DNA of 64,000 nucleotides. Origin: Alphaproteobacteria bacterium (GTDB lineage: Bacteria; Pseudomonadota; Alphaproteobacteria; Micavibrionales; Micavibrionaceae). The position numbers and the translations under genes are program-made. Each line of letters begins with the position of its first letter. Positions within the stretch are counted from its first letter, which is position 1. Under the pieces are notes generated by a model. The model was not told the DNA's origin. It saw only the letters and a program-made list of their open reading frames with translations, and made no database searches. This document shows, piece by piece, positions 39,001-43,295 of the stretch. Location: the NCBI GenBank assembly GCA_021775995.1, contig JAJFGS010000011.1, positions 186,001 through 250,000 of the forward strand, read 5' to 3'.

Positions 39001-41161
39001 CTTCAATTGTATCTGCGCCGATAGTCAGTGTGCCGTCGGAGGCAATAGTGGCGTCACCAGACAGAGCCACGGGGTTAAAGTTTGTTGCGTCATTGACCAG
39101 TATGTGTCCAGCAGTGTTCGTTGTCGCCATAAACAGACCATCATCAGGAATGGTTAGATCACCTGTTACAGTCGCATCGCGGCCGATTGTGACATCACGA
39201 CCCGTGATGACATCGCCATCGGTGTCGATAATGAAAGATGTTGTACCATCATCCACTTGGAAGGAGCGGCCTGCACCTAAATTTTCAACATAAAACGGAA
39301 TGGCCGTAGAGGTTGCCAGCGTTGAAGCACTAACAATAAACTGGTCGCTGACGCCACCACCTGCAGAGGCTACGTTTTCACCGAAGGCCATACCTGTTTC
39401 GCCCGTTGTCAGTTGCCAGTTCCATGTCTGGTTATTCGCTGCGTTGTTAATTGCGTTATCCGCTGTTGCGGCTGTGATATCGTCCAGATCAATGCCACCA
39501 CCTGCGCCTGTAATATCTGCGGCGGTTTGGTCACAATCAATCGCGGTACCATCGGACCGGCAATAACGGCCAGCTGTTGTTATGAAGTCAACTTGCGGGT
39601 CTGTCTCGGTTGCGGACAGGTCTGCAGTACACTCAACCTTTGTTCCAGTTGATAGACAAATTTTCCCTGCCGCACCTAATGGCTTAACGATGTAAGGGTC
39701 AGTTTCGTTTGCACCAGTAGCACCAACAATAGCAGCAGTCATGGATTGTAGATTTACTGCATCCAAATCACCTGTTGGAGTTACTCTAGGATCTGCAACA
39801 AGTGTAACACCACTTGTCATGTCTAATGTTCCAGTAATATCTACTGCTCCAGTAATAGATGTGTCGCCTGTAATTGTAACTGTATCTGTTCCCGCATCAC
39901 CTAATATTGTATTGCCGGGGACGTTAAGATCATTCAGTGTTAATGTACCACCAACACTTAAATCAACATCAACGATAGCATCACCAGTAATGCGTGTGTC
40001 ATCAGTTATGCCAGTACCTAATGTTGATGCCCCACCAACACTTAAATCGACATCAACAATTGCATCACCAGTAATAGTTGTATCATCGCCTACGCCAGTA
40101 CCTAGGGTTGATGCGCCGCCAACACCCAATGTTCCCGCAATAGTGGCATAACCTTTAATATCCGTTAAATCACCAATAGCGTCTCCTAGGGTTGATATTC
40201 CGTCAACGTCTAGATTTCCACCTGTCGCCAAGTTTCCAGCGGTGAGGGTAGTGGTAACAGTCATGTTATTGGCAGCCATATCTGCCGTTGTTGAGATGTC
40301 TGCTGTTGTTGCGATGGTACTAGCGGAAGTAACAGGGCTTAAAAATTCTACGTTTGCACTACCTGTTAATTCAGAAATAAAGTCTGTTTTAACACTAGGA
40401 ATTTCCCCTGTACCCGTTGTGCCGTCACCAATTTTTAGAAGTTGTAGGGCGGCATCAAATTGAAATTGTGGATCTGTTCCATCTGAAACTTCTAATTTTT
40501 TTTCAATTTCAGCAATAGTTGGATCTCCAGATTTTAGATTCCAAAGACCTGCGGCGATAGCCCCTGCGTCAGCAAAGGTGTAGCCCATAATAAGGTCGTC
40601 AGAACCTGACGGTTTATCAAGTAAGGTGGCTGGATCGTCATTACAGCTTGTCTGAAAAACACCATCTGGACCAGAAGAGATAACGGCCAAAACATAACCT
40701 GTTTCTGTTGCGTTACCTTGTTCAAATCCAACACCTGCACCACAGGCCGCATCGTCGATTGTTGTTCCATGATCCCATGTACAATAGCCGTATTTCATAC
40801 CCCAAGGGTCTTGGGTTGAGGCACCAATAGAGGCAGGAATTTCACCACCACCAGTAAGTCCAGCTATCGCCGCGCCATAGGGTATAGGCTCAATCGTTCC
40901 ATCACTATCACAGTCATTGGGAGATTGTGATGCGGCGGCAATCAGGGCAAGCTTACCCGTCGCAATCATATTATTTTCGGCAATGGTTCGTTTTGTCACA
41001 ATGGACATGGTACGAACAGGGCCCTTCATAATGGTCATTGTCGCCGCGCCAAGAATACCAACCATTCCGACGGCACCGAAAAGCATGAGGAAAATATTCC
41101 CTGCTTCAGCTATTCTACGACCGAGATGTTTTTGTTTTTTATTTATATGAGTATCGCCCAT
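24002..41161 (-). CDS. Giant repeat protein with peptidase S74 chaperone domain (adhesin/fibre-like)
   Basis: 5,719 residues in one open frame, start ATG at 41161 with GGGG eight bases upstream. Residues 1-45 have a basic head and a hydrophobic segment (IFLMLFGAVGMVGILGAA). Residues about 60-200 resemble a pseudopilin body (DPWGMKYGY, later ISSGPDG, and four or more cysteines). Then come thousands of residues of short repeats of the type NTFIGxxAGxxTTG, broken by IDDLTDA linkers and larger recurring modules. Residues about 3320-3590 are YadA-head-like (SVAMG, SFAFG, YSVALGQ). Residues from about 5563 form a peptidase S74 intramolecular chaperone with SDRRLKK, carrying the Ser and Lys of the self-cleaving pair, then a coiled coil. 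A last hydrophobic segment and the tail RKSKNKAA end the protein. S74 domains trimerise and mature fibres and phage spikes, so a trimeric surface or envelope fibre is likely. The gene is GC-richer than its surroundings and splits the usual dnaQ-secB neighbourhood. Confidence 0.8.
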   Translation of the reverse strand: MGDTHINKKQKHLGRRIAEAGNIFLMLFGAVGMVGILGAATMTIMKGPVRTMSIVTKRTIAENNMIATGKLALIAAASQSPNDCDSDGTIEPIPYGAAIAGLTGGGEIPASIGASTQDPWGMKYGYCTWDHGTTIDDAACGAGVGFEQGNATETGYVLAVISSGPDGVFQTSCNDDPATLLDKPSGSDDLIMGYTFADAGAIAAGLWNLKSGDPTIAEIEKKLEVSDGTDPQFQFDAALQLLKIGDGTTGTGEIPSVKTDFISELTGSANVEFLSPVTSASTIATTADISTTADMAANNMTVTTTLTAGNLATGGNLDVDGISTLGDAIGDLTDIKGYATIAGTLGVGGASTLGTGVGDDTTITGDAIVDVDLSVGGASTLGTGITDDTRITGDAIVDVDLSVGGTLTLNDLNVPGNTILGDAGTDTVTITGDTSITGAVDITGTLDMTSGVTLVADPRVTPTGDLDAVNLQSMTAAIVGATGANETDPYIVKPLGAAGKICLSTGTKVECTADLSATETDPQVDFITTAGRYCRSDGTAIDCDQTAADITGAGGGIDLDDITAATADNAINNAANNQTWNWQLTTGETGMAFGENVASAGGGVSDQFIVSASTLATSTAIPFYVENLGAGRSFQVDDGTTSFIIDTDGDVITGRDVTIGRDATVTGDLTIPDDGLFMATTNTAGHILVNDATNFNPVALSGDATIASDGTLTIGADTIEVTMLNSTTDPGVGEDEYCLTYEHATTNFEWVSCSVAAGAIAIDDLTDADTDYPNDNMFLGTGVGNGTDGLRNTGLGDGALAALNSGCVTGAPNWDCIDNTALGANSGLSLTTGSSNVLLGQDAGRLSTTAIQNTFVGESAGENNLTGEENSYFGYLAGFNGVGNHSTAIGSRALHENVAAGDTDNTAVGHYALYGVGGGVGTENTALGAQAGTGMNDGVQNTLIGAYAGDSITDGNANTFLGYLAGEATTTGSSNILIGSGIDASGAAADEELNIGDIFFGDIGTTSTDPKVGAYKYCDENLANCFVSTDVGGGSALSDITAATADNTINSGANNQTWNWQLTAAETGMAFGENTASSGGGASDQFIISASTLATSTAIPFYVENLGAGRSFQVDDGATSFIIDTDGDVITGRDVTIGRDATVTGDLTIPDDGLFMATTNTAGHILVNDATNFNPVALSGDATIAADGTFTIGADTIEVTMLNSTTDPGVGEDEFCLTYEHGTTNFEWVDCATAIGAIAIDDLTDAQTDYVTNDNMFLGLNAGPASTDGAGNVALGESALAGLATTGNCTGGSGTECDANTAIGFETLIANTIGDWNTAIGYKTLESNTTGGKNTGVGKNVLRANTTGGSNIAVGAQTLNSNTTGNSNVAMGRNALEDSVLSSNNAAFGDEALRYFTPGAVNGYNVAIGPKALSGASGLSTGVQNTAIGALAGTAITTGDDNVFMGYNAGVAHTTASGNIMIGKDAGLALTTQTSNTFVGNTAGADPLNTGSENTFIGDGAGNKNTTGEDNTYVGTWAGVASTTGFHNVFLGYDTGASNTTGNKNVFLGGDAGFLNTEGFENTFIGDSAGNATTTGDRNIIIGSGTDASSATADDELNIGDKITGGLLAAGVLTVEGTSALVLPIGTDAQRPAAEAGLIRYNSETSTDVIEYYDAEGTTWRTLLSSGGAIGDIDDLGDADTDYPNDNMFLGTGVGNGTDGIDNTGLGSGALAAMNSGCVTGAPNYDCTGNTAFGMDSGAALTTGSRNIMMGRDAGLSLTTGSDNTLIGDSAGQSLTTQDGSTIIGYRAGEDTTATNNTYIGNQAGQKNLTGDKNTYVGHFAGDASLGSDNTYLGYLAGGSLGAGSGLGDNNTFIGKYAGRNYDGADNNTFLGEYTGYSVSSGDDNILIGQGAGYDVAGAGVGALTTGSRNILIGRDILTTAVGANDELNIGDKITGDMTAAGVLTIEGTSALVLPIGTDAQRPAAEAGLLRYNSEASTDVIEYYDAEGTTWRTLLHSGGAIGDIDDLGDAAANYTSSNIFMGQNAGASITSGENNLFIGEDAGRDMATGGESVILGTLAGRDATNSQNVYIGHLAGYDESTAVANSGIRNVFVGEASGYQNETGDWNVFVGAWAGLNNLSGDSNTFVGDWAGQSNTTGGANTFIGREAGDDNDTGSNNTYLGFRAGQNGVTVGGVNIPQNNTFVGSNAGLNLATGEENTIMGYQAGENIADGNSNVFMGLQAGRRMVSSSNVALGNFALYGGDATPANNTGAQNVALGYSTGSTITSGSDNILIGYDIEPTAATAANELNIGDKITGSIVTAGVLTIEGTSALVLPIGTDAQRPAAEAGLIRYNSEASTDVIEYYDAEGTTWRTLLSSGGAIGDIDDLGDGATDYAKQNLFLGETAGADGAATGTSNTAVGKNAGRVLSTGTSNTIMGADAGYNLTTGDSNTLIGVSAGSVTSDGIENVAIGDQAGQWLDDGADNNTLIGTKAGQSLTGNSLTGDANTALGSRAGRELTTGTENVFVGVDAGNGNTTGIENVAIGTGAAYTAATASRNVSIGHDAGTGATNAAVDNVIIGHNAGDAALTSTQNVIIGKDSGTALTSGGDNVLLGFNAGAAMTTGDNAVMIGSGAGDVNTASWSVFVGKDAGGANTSGQWNTFVGQEAGNANIAAANNAYFGASAGLSATGGSNAFFGALAGKSSVGGADNSFFGSFAGENNGAGIENTYLGGAAGQNASGSRNVAVGMNTYNIAGATGDDNILIGHNIEPPLNTTSDYLNIGNLIYGDLANNEVFLDAPAAAAPDGDLANGQLTFWVDAANDEIELKAKDSAGDVINVTVGSGGGATEINDLTDAYANYTSNNVFLGNNAGVATTAGIQNVALGVDALMSLDTVCAGAAECDNNVAIGHRAGRNMTLGRYNVLLGRDAGYFIETGTNNTYVGESSGEKNVGGNFNVAVGRWAAFENLGNNATAVGFEAMKNFNVGGDTHNVALGYNALLGGAGASGTNNTALGALSGAAITTGTDNVFMGYNTGAAMTTGDGAVLIGANAGLVNTASYSIYIGDDAGFSSTSALNNTFVGAAAGYSAVTGGNNSYFGINSGATETGTHNSFFGANAGGLSVGGLDNSFFGSEAGENSGAGDYNTYIGKMAGENASGDDNVALGAYAYNGAARTGSRNILIGESVGVPLAATSDYLNIGNLIYGDLANNEVFLDAPAAAAPDGDLANGQVTFWVDAANDEIELKAKDSAGDLINVTVGSGSGLWTAGAGDDIYYNTGVHHVGIGTTNPTTELDLLGDLLIRGSYTGTSSVPSAGSDSQLYFDVQSSSFRAGQATAAQWDDANVGNYSIGIGYNATASGSGSVAMGISTIASGPQSVAFGDQTSALGDESFAMGEQAVANSTQSFAMGNSTTSATGNNSFAFGAGVDTNGVGAVAMGSGSQATGNYSVALGQNTTAGGGANTFAVGSSTTASGTAAVAMGSGSQATGNYSVALGQNGTATNAYTISMGLSADATARSAIAMGENTTAGGQYSVAMGNGTTASGNYGFAMGSGTTDAVGLYSFALGQDVVTAGDYSLGFGREVQTTATGDYSVAFGLSNPAGVAPQISGANSFAIFMGDQSGYDLTTANRMALVGGDFLIDDDGTAGSQGCIRYVEGSGLEYSDDCSTFATFASLGGAIAIDDLTDAITDYTTEDNIFMGNLAGTAGTQGQHNVALGVNALTALDAVCGATDCDRNTAIGYNALVGVTSGYQNTAIGADAGNLVTSGNSNVFIGYKTGRDSTGSTNTFIGKSAGEQTTADGNTYVGYQAGKDRTTGNANTAIGSGSGQGISGGANVFIGNDSGKITTGNNNVFLGEGAGELATTGDDNILIGNTVEKSSLTASDELNIGNLIYGDLANGYVGIGTNAPTGALTINHPATADIELFSIQNNGSTTGGVKAFYDNGAGDMWMEVDTRNTWFGGVNPSDWPSIRVGVLPLTTATHGVVIQANSGQLVTGDLLGIRSDGQVNDDSADLFVVRGTGLVGIGDPTPDHLLDVAGNIGLDASSYINFGDTDGTTGYGIRDNAGAIECKDSGGSWAACAGGGGVTEIDDLSDGVTDYTTDYNIFMGDGAGAAIAVGGQFNTVLGISSGDNITTGDQNTFMGTNAGGNVITSGQNTFLGNNAGRYNSTGARNTYVGNAAGDSNNTDFGTGSDNALIGSSAGAAITSGAQNTVLGSNAGVALTTGDDNVLLGYNAGTAMTTGSEAVLIGSNAGAANTASWNVFVGSNAGVVNTSGSSNTFMGVGAGSSNITGGDNAYFGANAGSLDTGISNAYFGALAGKSSTTGNDNAFFGSFAGENSGDGDENTYLGMSAGHISTGHYNVAIGAYAGSLATTGDNNILIGKGAQKSVITASSELNIGDKITGSLTTAGVITVEGTSGLVLPIGTDAQRPAAEAGLIRYNSEASTDVLEYYDAEGTTWRTLLHSGGAIGDIDDLGDAITDYANDSMYLGQSSGTSASGTGNVFLGENSGNSGTNTGANNVFVGSWAGNLNTAGEQNVSIGSSAGEKNLAGDWNVYIGYLAGQENTGGTGNTYVGRAVGWTGTGGGNNTLIGSNAAGGAVNTGGDNVFVGQNAGYLLTSGGSNTVIGQLAGDANITTGSGNILLGNNVDVSAAGVSDELNIGNLIYGDLSAKEIFLPAPATAVADGDLAVNQATIYLVEGTDDIVIKAKESGGTVLTKTLGGGGASAIDDLSDADTDYPNDNMFLGSGAGAAVTSGTGNTVLGEIAAAELTTGIENTHIGHGAGGYHHATNAASYNTYLGYQAGRGVTGVTEGQANVAIGHRAFHDVTTGSNNTIMGVDAGANITSGSHNTLIGKQAGQVITTINASVFVGHQSGKLVTSGQANVGLGAWTLDTNSTGWRNTAIGHGALGDVTTSDNTALGARAGSDISTGEHNTLIGSGAGYNEAGGGTGALTTGSRNILIGKDVITSAVGADDELNIGDLIYGDLANNYVGIGTNAPDEALHIASDTETSVKIATFNDTNFLNPRVVGERHRGTSAAPTIVADGDTVFELTMKAYDGGSARHVAYIQAEMDGTPTGTSLPGQLEFHTQPVGSNGQLEGTLPELIIRATGHVGVSENSPRSQLTVGGDTTDRGTFGIENEDTDVQNAEVLGIIDFRSNESSSSAPLPGTAGQIDEDAVVRIHAEASGQHTGGDWPSDLVFSTVDSSDNQLAERMRLDGNGLVTIPGDLTVTGTCTGCGGGASALDDLSDAVTDWASGGGSVNNMFIGEGAGNDTGKTLSDNNIGIGFGALNALPNNANSARNVALGNDAGLTLGQAADNTFLGGESGQDVTTGDSNTMVGSKAGQYATTTLENVFVGFSAGQGDGSTAPTGAGNVAVGAYALDALTTGTDNVAIGRNAGGAQKTGDNAVMIGVDAGLLNTVDYNVFIGWKAGDANTTGTQLTAVGAGAGSSTATVSDSVYVGTNAGTSATGRSNVYVGSNAGKDGTNGVKNTYIGKAAGLIATGDENVFIGQNTADSATSGNLNIIIGSGQEKSSATAANELNIGGTLYGDLSNDLIGIGQVPATGVELDVLGDIEYTGTITDVSDRRLKKDIVPLSKKGSILDKIASVDTYSFKMKDDKEDKTEFGVMAQELEEIFPELVRTAEDEMGTKSVNYVGLIAPMIEASKELKAENDTLRAELDEMKKAIDSIGAKVGHFSNDNQPSMAAWSPLMTLGMFGGLGFIGGLGLLLVVTRKSKNKAA
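27804..28010 (-). repeat. Intragenic module copy 1 (LPIGTDAQRP module)
   Basis: About 200 bp encoding the recurring module with LPIGTDAQRPAAEAGL, EYYDAEGTTWRTLL and AIGDIDDLGDA. Three further near-identical copies lie at about 34056, 35137 and 36131. It marks internal duplication in the giant gene. Confidence 0.85.
31440..31640 (-). repeat. Intragenic LDAPAAAAPDGD module, copy 1
   Basis: Encodes LIYGDLANNEVFLDAPAAAA followed by FWVDAANDEIELKAKDSAGD. A near-identical copy lies at about 32700-32900, roughly 1.26 kb away. Confidence 0.8.
32700..32900 (-). repeat. Intragenic LDAPAAAAPDGD module, copy 2
   Basis: Second copy of the module at 31440-31640, differing by scattered, mostly synonymous bases. 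Confidence 0.8.
34056..34258 (-). repeat. Intragenic module copy 2 (LPIGTDAQRP module)
   Basis: Second near-identical copy of the roughly 200-bp module. It differs at few bases and reads TLLSSGG at the variable spot. Confidence 0.85.
35137..35340 (-). repeat. Intragenic module copy 3 (LPIGTDAQRP module)
   Basis: Third copy, with LLRYNSE and TLLHSGG variants; the neighbouring repeats on each side differ from those around the other copies. Confidence 0.85.
36131..36332 (-). repeat. Intragenic module copy 4 (LPIGTDAQRP module)
   Basis: Fourth copy, with the variant RYNSETSTD; followed by a distinct repeat array. Confidence 0.85.
37437..38050 (-). repeat. Intragenic 0.6-kb duplication, copy 1
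   Basis: Encodes a block with GMAFGEN, YVENLGAGRSFQVDDG, DVITGRDVTIGRDATVTGDL and DPGVGEDE. A copy of very high visible identity lies 1,434 bp away (478 codons) at about 38872-39482, indicating in-frame duplication of a large unit. Confidence 0.9.
38872..39482 (-). repeat. Intragenic 0.6-kb duplication, copy 2
   Basis: Partner of the block at 37437-38050. Most visible differences are synonymous third-position changes, so the protein block is nearly invariant. Confidence 0.9.
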
Positions 41162-41215
41162 GCTTATTGCCCCTTGATTAAACAGCTCTCCACATTAAAT
41201 TTTACGCAAAAATAG

Positions 41216-41230
41216 TTAACGCCGCGTTAC
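41216..41230 (-). promoter_or_regulatory. Dyad / near-CtrA box upstream of the giant gene
   Basis: TAACGC-C-GCGTTA is a perfect 6-1-6 dyad at 41217-41229, about 55 bp before the giant gene's start codon. Read on the minus strand, the same bases give GTAA-CGCGGCG-TTAAC, one mismatch from the CtrA consensus TTAA-N7-TTAAC. It is a candidate operator for the giant gene. The gap 41162-41408 holds no gene. Confidence 0.35.
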
Positions 41231-41266
41231 GAAACGGGATTAAGTAGAAGTTACTGAAATAAAACG

Positions 41267-41310
41267 CTATTTTTTATATATTTTTGAAAAAATAGTACGG
41301 CGGACGCCGC
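41267..41310 (-). terminator. Probable secB terminator
   Basis: Two hairpins after secB on the minus strand: GCGG-CGT-CCGC (41300-41310) followed within four bases by a T-rich run, and a nine-base inverted repeat CTATTTTTT/AAAAAATAG (41267-41295). Together they would end the fxsA-independent secB transcript before the giant gene's promoter region. Confidence 0.5.
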
Positions 41311-41408
41311 ACCACATTGGAAAGCCAATTATAGCATAGTTTTAGCACTTTGAAAGGGTTTCAAGGCTAGCCGTACGTATTATGAATAATAAGGAAAATT
41401 AAGGTTTA

Positions 41409-41936
41409 TTAACTATCAGAATTTTCATCAGTTTCCGTTTTTTCGCCAAAACGCTGTAAATACATTGCTCGGAAGTTCACCATGCCCATTTGAAGGGGAA
41501 TAAAGCCGCCTGCTTGCGTTGCATTGGCTAAAAGCATACGGATAAAGGGGAAAAGCATGCGGGGAACTTCGACAAAAAGGATTGGGTGGTGCTTTTTGTC
41601 ATCCATACCCTGTATTGATACGGTCGCTCCGTATTTGATTTCGGCAATAAACATGACCTTGTCGTCACGTTTTGCACTGGCATTAACGGTTAAAACGACC
41701 TCATAGAAATGTTCTTCAGCGGCGTCTTCTAGCTCTAATTTACGCATATCAACACTAATATCGATGTCAACTGCAGGGGCCGTATCGACTTTTTGAAGAA
41801 TTTCGGGTGAATTCGGGTTTTCAAAAGACATATCTTTCAAATATTGCGCATGAATAACCACTGGGGTTTGCGGGACAGTACCTATATTTTCATTATTTTC
41901 AGGTGTATCCTTAGATTTATCCTTTTTCTTCGCCAT
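41409..41936 (-). CDS. secB: Protein-export chaperone SecB
   Basis: SecB keeps preproteins unfolded and hands them to SecA. The 175-residue product has the SecB core (AQYLKDMSFENPNSP, then EVVLTVNASAK, IQYG-like AEIKYGATV, and the FPFIRMLLANATQAGGFIPLQM helix). It carries a charged N-terminal extension (MAKKKDKSKDTPENNEN) and a short acidic tail. In alphaproteobacteria it commonly neighbours dnaQ and fxsA; here the giant gene intervenes on the dnaQ side. Confidence 0.95.
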   Translation of the reverse strand: MAKKKDKSKDTPENNENIGTVPQTPVVIHAQYLKDMSFENPNSPEILQKVDTAPAVDIDISVDMRKLELEDAAEEHFYEVVLTVNASAKRDDKVMFIAEIKYGATVSIQGMDDKKHHPILFVEVPRMLFPFIRMLLANATQAGGFIPLQMGMVNFRAMYLQRFGEKTETDENSDS

Positions 41937-41966
41937 TATGTTTACCTTTTCGTTATTTGGTTAAGC

Positions 41967-42431
41967 TTAATTGTCTTTAGAGGTGCTATCTAGAGGAGGG
42001 ACGGTTTTTTCCACGCGCTCATAGTTTCCTTCAATAACATCATTATTGGGGTTATTTTGTTCATACTGCGCTGTATTTACAGTATATTTTGTGTTTTTAG
42101 ATAAAAATCTTTGCAAAAACACCCTGAAAACAGGGATAAGCAGTAAAAATCCAACAAAATCAGTAACAAACCCAGGGGTAATTAATAACGCACCCGCAAT
42201 AACGATACAAAACCCATTAAAAATCTCATTTAAGGGTATTTTTCCTGTTCTTAAATTATTTTGTGCTTTCATTAAAGTACCCAAACCTTGAAGGCGAACA
42301 AGAAACCCGCCGATCATTGCAGTGATAAAGCATAAAAGTAATGTTGGAAGAACGCCTACGATATTTCCTACCGTCATAAAAACGTACACTTCGGCCATGG
42401 AGATTAAAAAAAATAATATTAAAAACGGCAT
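41967..42431 (-). CDS. fxsA: FxsA-family membrane protein
   Basis: 154 residues with hydrophobic helices. It carries the family pattern AEVYVFMTVGNIVG, then IGGFLVRLQGLGTLMKAQNNL, and ALLITPGFVTDFVGFLLLIP. FxsA was named for suppressing phage F exclusion in E. coli when overproduced; its normal role is unknown. It is divergent from timA and lies 30 bp upstream of secB, the usual alphaproteobacterial arrangement. Confidence 0.9.
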   Translation of the reverse strand: MPFLILFFLISMAEVYVFMTVGNIVGVLPTLLLCFITAMIGGFLVRLQGLGTLMKAQNNLRTGKIPLNEIFNGFCIVIAGALLITPGFVTDFVGFLLLIPVFRVFLQRFLSKNTKYTVNTAQYEQNNPNNDVIEGNYERVEKTVPPLDSTSKDN

Positions 42432-42551
42432 TAAATAAGTCTTTCTTGATATAGCCCTCTTTTATCTTGAGCCTCAATGTCTTATAAAGTGTTTTATAAC
42501 CTTGAATAAGACAAGACAAGAACAAACCCCGCTTCATAGGAAATAATAATT

Positions 42552-43289
42552 ATGTCTGCTGATATTATACTTTTTGCCTTAATCGCCGCTGGATTAATTT
42601 TCTGGCTACGGAGTATTTTAGGAACGCGTGATGAAAATGAACAGCAACGCCCCAGTCTATTTTTAGATGAAGATGAAAATAACCCTAAAACCGTCATACA
42701 AAAAAAGAATGATAGCAGCAATATTGTATCTTTAAATGTTGGTCTTGGTGATAATTATGTACTTCCGCGTCATGTACGGATTGATAATAAAACAACCGAA
42801 AATAAACTTGATGATATTGCGCGCGATAATCCTAAATTTGATTTAAGTCATTTTGTACAAGGAGCAGAATCTGCTTTTGGTATGATTGTTGAAGCTTTTG
42901 CCGCAGAGGACATAGAAACATTAGAAAATTTATTGGCTCCCGAAGTTTATCAAGCTTTTGCAACGGCTATTGAAGACCGCATTGGTCGTGGTGAAAAAAT
43001 TGATACGACAATAAAAGATGTTGAGAAAATAGATATTATTGAAGTGCATATTAAGAATGACCATATCTTTATTACAGTACGTTTTTCTGCTCGAGAAATT
43101 TGTGTCATTCGTGATAAAGACGATAATATTTTATCGGGCGATCCAGATAAAACAACGATGATGGTTGATGTTTGGGTGTTTGGCCGTGAGTTAGAGGCAA
43201 GCGGCCCCGAGTGGTATTTATATGAAACGCGCGATGATGAAATCGAAGATCATAAAACACCAATTCCTGAAGGTGGATCGGATAATTAA
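42552..43289 (+). CDS. timA: Tim44/TimA-domain membrane protein
   Basis: 245 residues. One N-terminal membrane helix (MSADIILFALIAAGLIFWLRSIL) is followed by an acidic linker and a Tim44-like domain from about residue 100 (FVQGAESAFGMIVEAFAAEDIETLENLLAPEVYQAF, with EWYLYETRDD near the end). Related bacterial proteins are inner-membrane relatives of the mitochondrial import motor subunit Tim44. It starts six bases ahead of nothing else on its left and precedes mltA by seven bases, so both are likely one operon. Confidence 0.88.
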   Translation: MSADIILFALIAAGLIFWLRSILGTRDENEQQRPSLFLDEDENNPKTVIQKKNDSSNIVSLNVGLGDNYVLPRHVRIDNKTTENKLDDIARDNPKFDLSHFVQGAESAFGMIVEAFAAEDIETLENLLAPEVYQAFATAIEDRIGRGEKIDTTIKDVEKIDIIEVHIKNDHIFITVRFSAREICVIRDKDDNILSGDPDKTTMMVDVWVFGRELEASGPEWYLYETRDDEIEDHKTPIPEGGSDN

Positions 43290-43295
43290 AATATA

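Noticed and set aside
25335-40463. Numerous plus-strand open frames of 60-190 codons opposite the giant gene
   Set aside because: They arise from the biased, repetitive composition of the minus-strand gene, recur with the same repeats (for example the pair at 37545 and 38979), and lack ribosome-binding sites or recognisable domains.
24002-41161. Regularly spaced short repeats that might be a CRISPR array
   Set aside because: The repeats are coding, degenerate at the DNA level, frame-preserving and without constant-length spacers; they encode a glycine-rich protein repeat.
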